Shown piece by piece: positions 7,998 through 16,434 of a DNA stretch of 64,000 bases. Location: the NCBI GenBank assembly GCA_934725015.1, contig CAKVAS010000002.1, positions 332,107 through 396,106 on the forward strand, written 5' to 3'. The notes under the pieces were generated by a model, which was not told where the DNA came from, ran no database searches, and was given only the letters and a program-made list of their open reading frames with translations. Made by a program: the position numbers and the translations under genes. Numbering within the stretch: the stretch's first letter is position 1; each line of letters begins with the position of its first letter. The DNA is from an uncultured Bacteroidales bacterium. GTDB lineage: Bacteria; Bacteroidota; Bacteroidia; Bacteroidales; UBA932.

Positions 7998-10094
7998 ATG
8001 GAACAGAGGGAAAAGGACATACAGAGAATGGGCGGGCTCCGGCAGATTCTGACCGAGAGCAACAGGCGCTACTATGTGGATAACGCTCCGACAATCAGCG
8101 ACTTCGACTACGACCGTCTGATGTATGAGCTCATAGACCTTGAGAAGAAGTATCCCGAGTTTGTCACCCCGGACTCCCCCACTCAGCACATCGGAAGCGA
8201 CCGCAGCAAGGAATTCGCTCAGTATCCGCACCGCTATCCGATGCTCTCGCTCGGCAACACCTACGACATTTCTGAGGTCGCCGCCTTTTCCGAGCGGGTC
8301 TCCAAGTCCCTCAGCGGCACGCCTTTCAGCTACAGCTGCGAGCTCAAGTTCGACGGCACGGCAATCTGCCTGACATATAAGAAAGGAGAACTTTTCCGCG
8401 CCCTCACGCGCGGCGACGGCACTGTGGGAGACGACGTGACTGCGAACGTGCGGCACATTTCCAACATCCCGCAGAAACTTCACGGAGGCACCTTCCCCGA
8501 CGAGTTTGAAATCCGGGGGGAGATATATATGCCATACGAGGCCTTCGACAGGCTCAATGCGGAACGCGAGCGCGACGAGGACGCGCCCTTCGCGAATCCG
8601 CGCAACGCGGCGTCCGGCTCACTGAAGCTCCTGAACCCTTCCGAGGTCGGGAAACGCGGACTGGAATGCACCCTTTACCACCTTCTGGGCGAGAACCTGC
8701 CGTTCGAGACCCACACACAGGCGCTTGCGGCGGCGAAATCGTGGGGGCTGCCGGTGTCGGACAAGATGAAGGTCTGCCACAGCATCGGGGAAATCGAGGA
8801 CTACATAGCCTATTGGGACACGGAGCGGAAGAAGCTCCCGTTCGCGACGGACGGCATCGTGATAAAGGTGAACGAGCTGCCCTACCAGAAGGCTCTCGGC
8901 TACACCTCAAAGTTCCCGAGATGGGCGGTGGCCTACAAGTTCAAGGCGGAACGGGCTCTCACCAGACTGATTTCCATTGACTATCAGGTCGGGAGGACGG
9001 GCGCGGTGACTCCGGTCGCAAACCTTGAGCCGGTGCTTCTTTCGGGGACGACGGTTAAGCGCGCCAGCCTGCACAACTCCGAGCAGATGGAGCTTCTGGA
9101 CGTGCGCATCGGGGACTATGTCTATGTGGAGAAGGGCGGGGAGATTATCCCTAAGATTACCGGGGTGGAGCTCTCGAAGCGCAACGCTGCCCTGAAGAAG
9201 CCTGATTTTCCTCAGCACTGCCCCGACTGCGGCTGCACTCTTGTGCGGGACGAGGGCGAGGCCAAGTTCTTCTGCCCTAACGTCCACGGCTGCCCTACCC
9301 AGATAAAGGGGCGTCTCGTGCATTTTCTCAGCCGCAAGGCTATGAACATACTCGCCGGCGACGCTACGGTCGAGCAGCTCTACAACCTCTCGCTGGTCAG
9401 GACACCGGCCGATTTCTATGACCTCGACAAGGAGCAGCTGCTGACGCTCGACGGCTGGAAGGAGCGCTCGGCCGAACGCTTCCTCAGGAGCATACGCGAC
9501 TCCAAGGAAACCCCGTTCGAGCACGTTCTGTTCGCGATAGGAATCCGCTATGTGGGCGAGACCACGGCAAAGACGGTCGCGAGGTTCTTCAAGAACATCG
9601 ACGAGGTGGCCGCGGCGGACCGCGATACCCTGCTTTCCGTGCCTGACGTGGGCGAGGTGATTGCGGACAGCATCTACGACTTCTTCATGGACCCCGACAA
9701 CATCCGCGAGGTCCAGCGCCTGAGGGCCGCCGGGCTTAAGATGGCCATAGACGAGGGCGGAGAGCAGACGAGCGACGTCCTCGGCGGAGCCACAGTCGTG
9801 ATTACGGGCAACTACAGCATACCGCGCGACCGCATGAAGGCGCTCATCGAGGCCAACGGCGGGAAGAACTCGTCGTCGGTGAGCGGAAAGACGGACTACC
9901 TCCTCGCCGGGGAGAAGCCAGGGCCGGAGAAGATAAGGAAGGCGGAGTCTCTCGGGATACGCATAATCTCGGAATCCGAGTTCATGGACATGATTTCCGC
10001 AGCCACGGGTGACGGACGGCAGCCTGAAGCCGGGGGCGCTTCCGGCACGGAGACATCCGGGCCTCACGACGGCGGGCAGCTGAGCCTCTTTTAG
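7998..10094 (+). CDS. ligA: NAD-dependent DNA ligase LigA
   Basis: LigA seals nicks in DNA using NAD+ during replication and repair. From the ATG at 7998 the protein has 698 residues: an N-terminal Ia region (SNRRYYVDNAPTISDFDYD), the adenylation domain with active-site Lys117 in CELKFDG, an OB fold, a four-Cys zinc finger (HCPDCG ... FFCPNVHGC), helix-hairpin-helix repeats and a C-terminal BRCT domain (VVITGNY ... DYLLAGEKPG). The upstream in-frame ATG at 7950 would add 16 residues lacking family similarity. The last 30 residues after BRCT are Gly/Ser-rich. It is the first gene of a forward run with the RelA/SpoT gene 20 bp behind. Confidence 0.97.
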   Translation: MEQREKDIQRMGGLRQILTESNRRYYVDNAPTISDFDYDRLMYELIDLEKKYPEFVTPDSPTQHIGSDRSKEFAQYPHRYPMLSLGNTYDISEVAAFSERVSKSLSGTPFSYSCELKFDGTAICLTYKKGELFRALTRGDGTVGDDVTANVRHISNIPQKLHGGTFPDEFEIRGEIYMPYEAFDRLNAERERDEDAPFANPRNAASGSLKLLNPSEVGKRGLECTLYHLLGENLPFETHTQALAAAKSWGLPVSDKMKVCHSIGEIEDYIAYWDTERKKLPFATDGIVIKVNELPYQKALGYTSKFPRWAVAYKFKAERALTRLISIDYQVGRTGAVTPVANLEPVLLSGTTVKRASLHNSEQMELLDVRIGDYVYVEKGGEIIPKITGVELSKRNAALKKPDFPQHCPDCGCTLVRDEGEAKFFCPNVHGCPTQIKGRLVHFLSRKAMNILAGDATVEQLYNLSLVRTPADFYDLDKEQLLTLDGWKERSAERFLRSIRDSKETPFEHVLFAIGIRYVGETTAKTVARFFKNIDEVAAADRDTLLSVPDVGEVIADSIYDFFMDPDNIREVQRLRAAGLKMAIDEGGEQTSDVLGGATVVITGNYSIPRDRMKALIEANGGKNSSSVSGKTDYLLAGEKPGPEKIRKAESLGIRIISESEFMDMISAATGDGRQPEAGGASGTETSGPHDGGQLSLF

Positions 10095-10114
10095 AAACAT
10101 CGTTTTAGGATTAT

Positions 10115-12178
10115 ATGAGCACGATTTCAGAATTTACTCCACAGGACTACGCGCTTATCGCGAGGGAATATGCCTCCCTCAAGGAGGCGGCGAAGAGGCG
10201 CTGCGCGAATCAGGAGGAGCTTGACATAGTACAGAAGGCGTTCGATTTCGCGAATGAGGCGCACAAGGGCGTGAGACGGCGTTCCGGCGAACCGTATATA
10301 ATACATCCGATTGAGGTCGCCAAGATAGTCGTGGGCGACATAGGCCTCGGCTACAAGTCCATCGTCGCCGCGCTTCTGCACGACGTCGTCGAGGACACGG
10401 AATATACCTCCGACGACATACGCAACCTCTTCGGGGAGAAGATCGCGTCCCTCGTCGATGGCCTTACCAAAATCAAGACCGTGCTCGACAACGAGGACAA
10501 GGCTCAGAACAAGAGCATCCAGGCCGAGAACTTCAAGCGCATACTCCTCACTCTCAACGACGACGTGAGGGTGGTTCTCATAAAGCTCGCCGACCGCCTG
10601 CATAACTGCCGCACCATCGAGTTCATGCCCGAGCACAAGCGGGACAAGATTCTGAGCGAGACGATGTTCATCTTCATCCCGCTCGCCCACCGGCTCGGCC
10701 TCTACAGCATAAAGTCGGAGATGGAGGACATCTGGCTGCGCTACAAGGAGCCGCAGGCGTTCAACGAGATTCAGGCGAAAATCAACCGCAACGTCAGCGA
10801 CAAGGAAAAGCAGGTCGATGAGTTCATCGGCACGGTGAGGGAGCTTCTCGACAGGATGGGGATAAACTACGAGATACGCAAGCGGGTGAAGTCCCCCTAC
10901 TCCATCTGGCACAAGATGAAGACGAAGAACGTCACCTTCGAGCAGGTTTATGACCTCTATGCCGTAAGGATAATCTTCGACCCTAAGAACGCCGGCGACA
11001 TCGAGAGGGAAAGGGAGGACTGCTACAGCATATATGTCGCCATCACCAACAAGTTCGACTACAAGGCAGACCGCTTCCGCGACTGGATAAAGCAGCCCAA
11101 GAACAACGGCTACGAGGCCCTGCACTGCACGGTCATGAGCAAGTCCGGAATCTGGATTGAGGTGCAGATTCGCTCGCGCAGGATGGACGACATCGCGGAG
11201 AAGGGAATAGCGGCGCACTGGGCCTACAAGAGGGACGGATTCGTCGGGGAGAACGACAGCGAGATGGACAAGTGGATTGCGAAGGTGCAGGAGATTCTGA
11301 TGAATCCGGACGTCAACGCGATGGAGCTTCTGGACATGATTCACAACGACCTGACGGCATCGGAGATATTCGTCTTCACTCCCAAGGGCGAGCAGAAGTC
11401 TATCCAGAAGGGCGCGACGGCGCTGGACTTCGCCTACATGATTCACACCCACATCGGCAACAAGGCCATCGCCGCGAAGATAAACCTCAGGCTCGAACCG
11501 CTTTCTTACGTGCTCCGTCCCGGAGACCAGGTGGAAATCATCACGGCGCAGACGGAGAACCCCAAGCGCGAGTGGCTGACTTTCCTCAAGACTGCGCGGG
11601 CGCTCAAGGTCGTGACCGACTATTTTGAGAAGCTTGACAGGCAGAAGGCCGAAGAGGAGGCGGAGAACGCGAAGAAATCCTCCGGGAAGTGGACGCTGCC
11701 CTTCTTCAAGTCCTCAAAGTCCAAGGCGGATTATGTCATCAACGACAGCCGCAACACGGACAACCAGTTTGTCATCGCCACCTGCTGCCATCCCATCCCC
11801 GGAGACCCTGTGGTCGGGTTCATCGACAAGGACGGGGTCATCACCGTCCACAAGAAGACCTGCCCGCTCGCGAACAGCCTCGCGGCGACCCACGGCGACT
11901 CAATCGTCTCTCCCAAATGGGAGGCGGACGACGAGCAGAGCTTCCTTGCCTCCGTCTCGCTGAACGGGATAGACCGGGTCGGCCTGCTGAACGAAATCAC
12001 GAAATACATATCCTTCGTGATGAAGGTCAATCTCCAGAGGCTCGTGTTCGAGTCGAAGGACTCCATTTTCAAGGGTGAGATGGACCTTATGGTCCACGAC
12101 AAGAAGAGCCTCGAAGGGCTGCTCAGGAAGCTCTCCAAGATTGAGGGAATCCAGAACGTCACGCGCAAGGATCTGTAA
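10115..12178 (+). CDS. RelA/SpoT-family (p)ppGpp synthetase/hydrolase
   Basis: This 687-residue protein controls the alarmone (p)ppGpp. The N-terminal HD hydrolase domain is intact (PYIIHPIEVA, AALLHDVVEDT, LADRLHNCRT). The synthetase domain follows (YSIWHKM, YDLYAVRIIF, GYEALHCTV, VEVQIR region), then a TGS domain (VFTPKGEQKSIQKGATALDFAY), a CCHPIPGDPVVGF segment and a C-terminal ACT domain. With both HD and synthetase motifs present it is probably bifunctional. The start ATG at 10115 is 20 bp after ligA. Confidence 0.95.
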   Translation: MSTISEFTPQDYALIAREYASLKEAAKRRCANQEELDIVQKAFDFANEAHKGVRRRSGEPYIIHPIEVAKIVVGDIGLGYKSIVAALLHDVVEDTEYTSDDIRNLFGEKIASLVDGLTKIKTVLDNEDKAQNKSIQAENFKRILLTLNDDVRVVLIKLADRLHNCRTIEFMPEHKRDKILSETMFIFIPLAHRLGLYSIKSEMEDIWLRYKEPQAFNEIQAKINRNVSDKEKQVDEFIGTVRELLDRMGINYEIRKRVKSPYSIWHKMKTKNVTFEQVYDLYAVRIIFDPKNAGDIEREREDCYSIYVAITNKFDYKADRFRDWIKQPKNNGYEALHCTVMSKSGIWIEVQIRSRRMDDIAEKGIAAHWAYKRDGFVGENDSEMDKWIAKVQEILMNPDVNAMELLDMIHNDLTASEIFVFTPKGEQKSIQKGATALDFAYMIHTHIGNKAIAAKINLRLEPLSYVLRPGDQVEIITAQTENPKREWLTFLKTARALKVVTDYFEKLDRQKAEEEAENAKKSSGKWTLPFFKSSKSKADYVINDSRNTDNQFVIATCCHPIPGDPVVGFIDKDGVITVHKKTCPLANSLAATHGDSIVSPKWEADDEQSFLASVSLNGIDRVGLLNEITKYISFVMKVNLQRLVFESKDSIFKGEMDLMVHDKKSLEGLLRKLSKIEGIQNVTRKDL

Positions 12179-12220
12179 TCTCCGCCCATAAACGGCTGCC
12201 AGGCCCACAAATTCAATGGT

Positions 12221-14035
12221 ATGAACAGAATTTTCAAGATATTCCTGAACAGATATTTCCCCCTCCTTCCGGCGGGCATTGTACTCGGCGTGATGATTTT
12301 CTCGCATTCTTGCGCCAACACGACGACACCCCCGAGCGGAGGAGCGAAGGACACGATTCCCCCGGTCATCAAGAAGGTGAATCCCGCCGACGGAACCATA
12401 AATGTGCCGACGCACAAGACGAAGCTCAGGTTTTCGTTCAATGAATATGTGGTCGTGAAGGATCCTGCGGGAATCTATCTCTCCCCTCCTCTGGAGAAGC
12501 GTCCGAAATACAAGATTGAAGGAAAGAGCGTCGTCGTGTCGTTCGAGAGCGACCTTGACTCCAACCGGACATACACCCTCGACCTCACGAACGCGATTGC
12601 CGACAACAATGAGGGGAATATGTTTCCGGGATATACGCTCGTGTTCTCGACCGGCTCCGGCATCGACTCGATGATGGTCACCGGAACGGTTCAGGACTGC
12701 AACACTCTGAAGCCCATAAAGGGAGCCACCGTCATGCTCTACAAGGACCAGGCGGACTCGGCAATCTTCCTCCGGCGTCCGGTGGCCTCGGCAAAGACCG
12801 ACGACTGGGGATATTTCGCGGTCCGCAACATTCAGGACACCGTCTATCGTATGTATGCCGTCGTGGATGAGAACGGAAACAACAAATACGACCCCGAGAG
12901 CGAAAAGGTCGCCTTCATTGACACTCTGGTGCGTCCTGTGCAGAAGGTCGCCGACTCCCTGCCGGAACTTCAGAAATATGACATGAAGGACACGCTTGCC
13001 TGCCTCGCGAGGAAATCGGAGCACACCCTGAACATTTTCAAGGAGAAACCGAGCAAGCAGATGATTGTCAACAAGGAACGTCTCGGCGAGAGGACGGCCT
13101 ACATAACTTTCATGGCGCCTTATGCGCAGGTGGATTCCATCTGGATTAAGGGTGTTCCCCGCGAAAAGCTCATCACGCAGTTCAACATTCAGAGGGACAG
13201 CATGGAAATCTGGGTGAACGACCCTAAGACGCAACCTGATACTTTTTTCTTGAATGTCAAGTACATGAAGACCGACACTACGGGATTCCTCACGGACTTC
13301 ACCGAGGTCGTGAAGCTCACCAAGCCGCGCAAGACCGCCGCGGCCGCCCGCAAGAGCTCGAAGAAGGATCTCAAGAAGGAGGACACCCTCTGCGTATTCA
13401 CGGTTGACGCCAAGCCGGAGAACATCGAGCAGTACGGATTCGTGTTCGAGTTCAAGTACCCTGTTGTGGAGACCGCGTTCGACTCGATTCAGTTCACCTC
13501 GGTCAATCCCCGCCAGCAGGAGAAGGCGGAGAAGTTCGACGTGGTGCAGGACAGCCTGAACCTGAGGAAATACACGCTCACCCCGAGGCTCCAGTATATG
13601 CAGGGATGGGAGTACAAGATGAAGGTGCCTCACCGCAAGTTCATGGACATCAACGGCTTCCGCAATGACAGCCTCGAAGTGAAGGTCAGCCTTCCGAACG
13701 ACGACAAGCTCAGCACGCTGACGATGAATATGAACAATGTGCACAACAAGTACATAGTCGATTTGCTGAACGAGAAGAGGGACAAGGTGCTGCGCTCCTA
13801 TATAATAGAGGGCGACAAGACGCTCGTCTTCCCCTACCTCAAGGCCGGCAAATACTCCGTCCGAATCACCGAGGACATCAACCGCAACGGAATCGTCGAT
13901 ACCGGCGTGCTGCTTGAGCGCCGCCAGCCCGAGAAGGTGCTGTTCTACAAACTGGAGGACGGGACATATATACTCGACATTCCGGAGATGGCGGAAATCG
14001 AGCAGACGATTGATGTAACGGAGATGTTCAAATAA
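12221..14035 (+). CDS. Lipoprotein with bacterial Ig-like (Big_5) domain
   Basis: The 604-residue protein has an N-terminal lipoprotein signal (IVLGVMIFSHSC) and the family hallmark just after the Cys: TPPSGGAKDTIPPVI. An SbsA-type Ig-like domain follows (NPADGTINVPTHKTKLRFSFNE). The rest holds carboxypeptidase-regulatory-like and Ig-like strands (GTVQDCNTLKPIKGATVML) and ends VTEMFK. The family is widespread in Bacteroidota, envelope-anchored, of unknown role. It lies between the RelA/SpoT gene and a beta-barrel gene 13 bp downstream, so the two envelope proteins may act together. Confidence 0.85.
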   Translation: MNRIFKIFLNRYFPLLPAGIVLGVMIFSHSCANTTTPPSGGAKDTIPPVIKKVNPADGTINVPTHKTKLRFSFNEYVVVKDPAGIYLSPPLEKRPKYKIEGKSVVVSFESDLDSNRTYTLDLTNAIADNNEGNMFPGYTLVFSTGSGIDSMMVTGTVQDCNTLKPIKGATVMLYKDQADSAIFLRRPVASAKTDDWGYFAVRNIQDTVYRMYAVVDENGNNKYDPESEKVAFIDTLVRPVQKVADSLPELQKYDMKDTLACLARKSEHTLNIFKEKPSKQMIVNKERLGERTAYITFMAPYAQVDSIWIKGVPREKLITQFNIQRDSMEIWVNDPKTQPDTFFLNVKYMKTDTTGFLTDFTEVVKLTKPRKTAAAARKSSKKDLKKEDTLCVFTVDAKPENIEQYGFVFEFKYPVVETAFDSIQFTSVNPRQQEKAEKFDVVQDSLNLRKYTLTPRLQYMQGWEYKMKVPHRKFMDINGFRNDSLEVKVSLPNDDKLSTLTMNMNNVHNKYIVDLLNEKRDKVLRSYIIEGDKTLVFPYLKAGKYSVRITEDINRNGIVDTGVLLERRQPEKVLFYKLEDGTYILDIPEMAEIEQTIDVTEMFK

Positions 14036-14048
14036 CTGATTATCAAGA

Positions 14049-14957
14049 ATGAAGAAATATTACATCATATTCCTCATCTTTGCGGCCTTTCTTTCGCCGG
14101 GCTTCACGGCCCACGCGCAGGACTTCGACATCGACTCCCTCGCGACGGCGCATTTCAGCGTCGATTCGCTTTCGGACGAGGTGATTGACCGCTACGACAT
14201 GAAGAAACGGAAGAGAATCAACGACTACAGCATGATCGGAGTCCAGTACGGAGTCGGGCTGAGCCGCACGCTGCTTCAGCCGGAGATTGCGAAGGAGGAC
14301 ATGATTCTGATGCCCTACAATGTGGGCGTGCTCTACACCCGCTACGGAAAGATGTTCGGCTACATGCCCTATTTCGGGTTTCAGGCCGGGCTCTTCTTCA
14401 CGCAGGAGGGCTACAAGTTCCGGCACGACAGCAAGAAGCATACGGTTCCGGTGTTCCTCGGGGCGCAGTCTGCCGTGATGGACGTCGTGGAAGTGCCGCT
14501 GCTCGCCCACTGCCACGCCGATTTCTGGAAGATGAAGTTCATTCTGAACGCCGGCCTTTATGTCGGCTACCGGCTGAACATACGCCGCTATGCACCGGCG
14601 ATTGAGGACGAGGAACTTCAGTATGTGAACCTCACTCCCGACTACGGCTTTGATTCGGTGTCGCTAGAGAGGGAGTTCGCTTCGTTCGAGAAGCGCTTTG
14701 ACTACGGAATCAAGGGCGGAGTGGGATTCGGATTCATCTTCGACCCCGTGGAGATTCACATTCAGGCGATGTACAAGCACTCGTTTTCGAGCCTGTTCGA
14801 GCCGGACTACTATAGCTCATACTATTACAGGTACTCCTATCAGCAGAACATCGTCGTCTCCGTCGGGCTGCATTTCCAACTCGGAAGGCGTGTCGGCAAG
14901 ACCCGCAGGCAGCTTCGTGAGGAGGCCCGGGCGTTTGTCTATGAGGAGAAGCATTAG
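14049..14957 (+). CDS. Outer-membrane beta-barrel protein, PorT-like
   Basis: The 302-residue protein has a Sec signal peptide (MKKYYIIFLIFAAFLSPGFTAHAQ). Alternating aromatic/polar strands typical of an outer-membrane barrel follow (GVQYGVGLSRTLL, YMPYFGFQAGLFF, FILNAGLYVGYRL, GGVGFGFIFDPVEIHIQAMY, VVSVGLHFQLG). It resembles the PorT family of Bacteroidota outer-membrane proteins in length and layout. The soluble tail RRQLREEARAFVYEEKH is basic. It is followed by ispG after 12 bp. Confidence 0.75.
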   Translation: MKKYYIIFLIFAAFLSPGFTAHAQDFDIDSLATAHFSVDSLSDEVIDRYDMKKRKRINDYSMIGVQYGVGLSRTLLQPEIAKEDMILMPYNVGVLYTRYGKMFGYMPYFGFQAGLFFTQEGYKFRHDSKKHTVPVFLGAQSAVMDVVEVPLLAHCHADFWKMKFILNAGLYVGYRLNIRRYAPAIEDEELQYVNLTPDYGFDSVSLEREFASFEKRFDYGIKGGVGFGFIFDPVEIHIQAMYKHSFSSLFEPDYYSSYYYRYSYQQNIVVSVGLHFQLGRRVGKTRRQLREEARAFVYEEKH

Positions 14958-14969
14958 AAACTCAAGAAT

Positions 14970-16322
14970 ATGAAATATATAAGCAGACCCGTTAAAGTTG
15001 GCAGTGTCACGATTGGAGGCGGCACCCCGATTGTGGTGCAGACCATGTGCAATACCCACACCTCGGATGTGGAGGCTTCTTTCAGACAGTGCGTCGAGCT
15101 GGCGGATGCCGGGGCGCAGATGATTCGCCTGACGGTTCCGTCCGTCGCGCAGGTCGATTCCCTGGCGGAGATTCATTCACGCCTGAGGGCGGCCGGGATT
15201 GGGGTTCCGATTGTCGCCGACGTGCATTTCAGTTCAGAAATAGCCATTGCGGCTGCCTCCGTCGTGGAGAAGGTCCGCATCAATCCCGGGAATTTCCACC
15301 GGGACCATGACAAGGCGCGGGAGCAGTTCGCGCGTCTTGTCGCGGTCTGCAGGGAGCACGGGACGGCTATCCGAATCGGGGTGAACCACGGCTCGCTCGG
15401 GGAGCGGATTACCTCGCTCTACGGCAACACGGCCTTCGCGATGAAGGAGGCGGCTATGGAGTGGCTGCGGATGTGCAGGGACAATGATTTCGATGCTGTG
15501 GTGGTCAGCCTCAAGGCAAGCAACACGATTGTTATGGTCGAGGCTTACCGCCTTCTGGTAGAGGCGATGGCTGCGGAGGATATGCACTACCCTCTTCATC
15601 TGGGAGTGACCGAAGCCGGGAACGGGGATGCCGGGAGAATCAAGTCCCTTGTCGGGATTTCGGCCCTGCTCGCTGACGGAATCGGGGACACGGTGCGCGT
15701 TTCGCTGACGGAGCCGCCTGTGAACGAGCTTCCTGCAGCGCAGTATCTTTCCGACCGCTATGGCCACCGCCTGCACTCATCCATGTTCCACATCTCCATG
15801 TTCGACGGAGGCCGGCGGGTGTCTGCCGTCTATAACGCTCCCTCACGCGAGAGGCTGCTCTTTGACGCTGCCTGCGATTTCGGCAAGAGACTGTTGGACA
15901 AGGAGATAGACTCATTGAAGATTGGCGGCAGCTATCTCGACGGGAACGGCGCGGCGGTGGAAGTCACCCAGGAGTTCGGGGAATATCTCGTCGATGAACT
16001 TATGCAGGCCGCACGCCGGAGATTCTACAGGCCGGAATACATTGCCTGCCCGGGATGCGGACGCACCATGTATAATCTTCAGGATGCTTTTGAGAGAGTG
16101 AAGGCACGGACGGCGCATCTCAAGGGTATGGTGATAGCCGTGATGGGCTGCATTGTGAACGGTCCGGGCGAGATGGCGGACGCCGACTGGGGGTATGTCG
16201 GCGAAGGCAACGGCAAGGTGTCAATCTACAAGGGCAAGGAGGCCGTCCTCAGGCACGTTCCTGAGACTGAGGCTGTTGATCGATTGTTAGAGCTAATTGA
16301 AGGGACGGAGGCGCAGAGATAA
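14970..16322 (+). CDS. ispG: 4-hydroxy-3-methylbut-2-enyl diphosphate synthase IspG
   Basis: IspG converts MEcPP to HMBPP in the MEP isoprenoid pathway using a 4Fe-4S cluster. The N-terminal TIM barrel is clear (GGGTPIVVQTMCNT, VPIVADVHFS, VRINPGNF, AIRIGVNHGSL). The C-terminal Fe-S domain has CPGCGR, MGCIVNGPGEMADADWGYVG. At 450 residues it is shorter than the roughly 600-residue three-domain enzymes usual in Bacteroidota and longer than the two-domain E. coli type (about 370): the segment between barrel and Fe-S domain is only some 90-100 residues. Its TAA lies in the arm of an inverted repeat shared with the convergent corC-like gene. Confidence 0.93.
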   Translation: MKYISRPVKVGSVTIGGGTPIVVQTMCNTHTSDVEASFRQCVELADAGAQMIRLTVPSVAQVDSLAEIHSRLRAAGIGVPIVADVHFSSEIAIAAASVVEKVRINPGNFHRDHDKAREQFARLVAVCREHGTAIRIGVNHGSLGERITSLYGNTAFAMKEAAMEWLRMCRDNDFDAVVVSLKASNTIVMVEAYRLLVEAMAAEDMHYPLHLGVTEAGNGDAGRIKSLVGISALLADGIGDTVRVSLTEPPVNELPAAQYLSDRYGHRLHSSMFHISMFDGGRRVSAVYNAPSRERLLFDAACDFGKRLLDKEIDSLKIGGSYLDGNGAAVEVTQEFGEYLVDELMQAARRRFYRPEYIACPGCGRTMYNLQDAFERVKARTAHLKGMVIAVMGCIVNGPGEMADADWGYVGEGNGKVSIYKGKEAVLRHVPETEAVDRLLELIEGTEAQR

Positions 16323-16434
16323 GCCTTTCTTAGCGTCTCGCTTTCGCGAGACCCCTCCCAGGCTATCGCTTGGGTCCCTCCCTCTTATGGAGCCGAGGGT
16401 GGCCACAGCACGAAAGGCTTATCCCTACGCCTCC
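16307..16434. repeat. Hairpin element D spanning the stop codons of ispG and the corC-like gene
   Basis: Arms at 16307-16329 and 16412-16434 match at 21 of 23 positions (shared core GATAAGCCTTTC). The interior holds a second perfect hairpin (GTCTCGC, TTTC, GCGAGAC) and C-rich/G-rich blocks. The left arm contains the last codons and TAA of ispG; the right arm contains the last codons and TAG of the convergent gene, so both genes end in GAGGCG-like codons. It probably works as a bidirectional terminator. The core differs from elements A-C. Confidence 0.75.

Noticed and set aside
8075..8083. Perfect DnaA box TGTGGATAA
   Set aside because: Single copy inside ligA coding for conserved Tyr-Val-Asp-Asn; no cluster, so chance.
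8907..10100. Long open frame (397 codons) on the minus strand inside ligA
   Set aside because: It is antisense to a certain gene; composition is Arg/Leu/Val-heavy without any domain, as expected for the complement of GC-rich codons.
10127..11452. 441-codon minus-strand open frame inside the RelA/SpoT gene
   Set aside because: It is the complement of a clear (p)ppGpp synthetase gene and shows only Val/Leu/Asp-rich shadow sequence.
11900..13744. 614-codon minus-strand open frame over two genes
   Set aside because: It spans the complement of the RelA/SpoT 3' end and the Ig-like lipoprotein, with no motif or plausible start; it is a shadow of codon bias.
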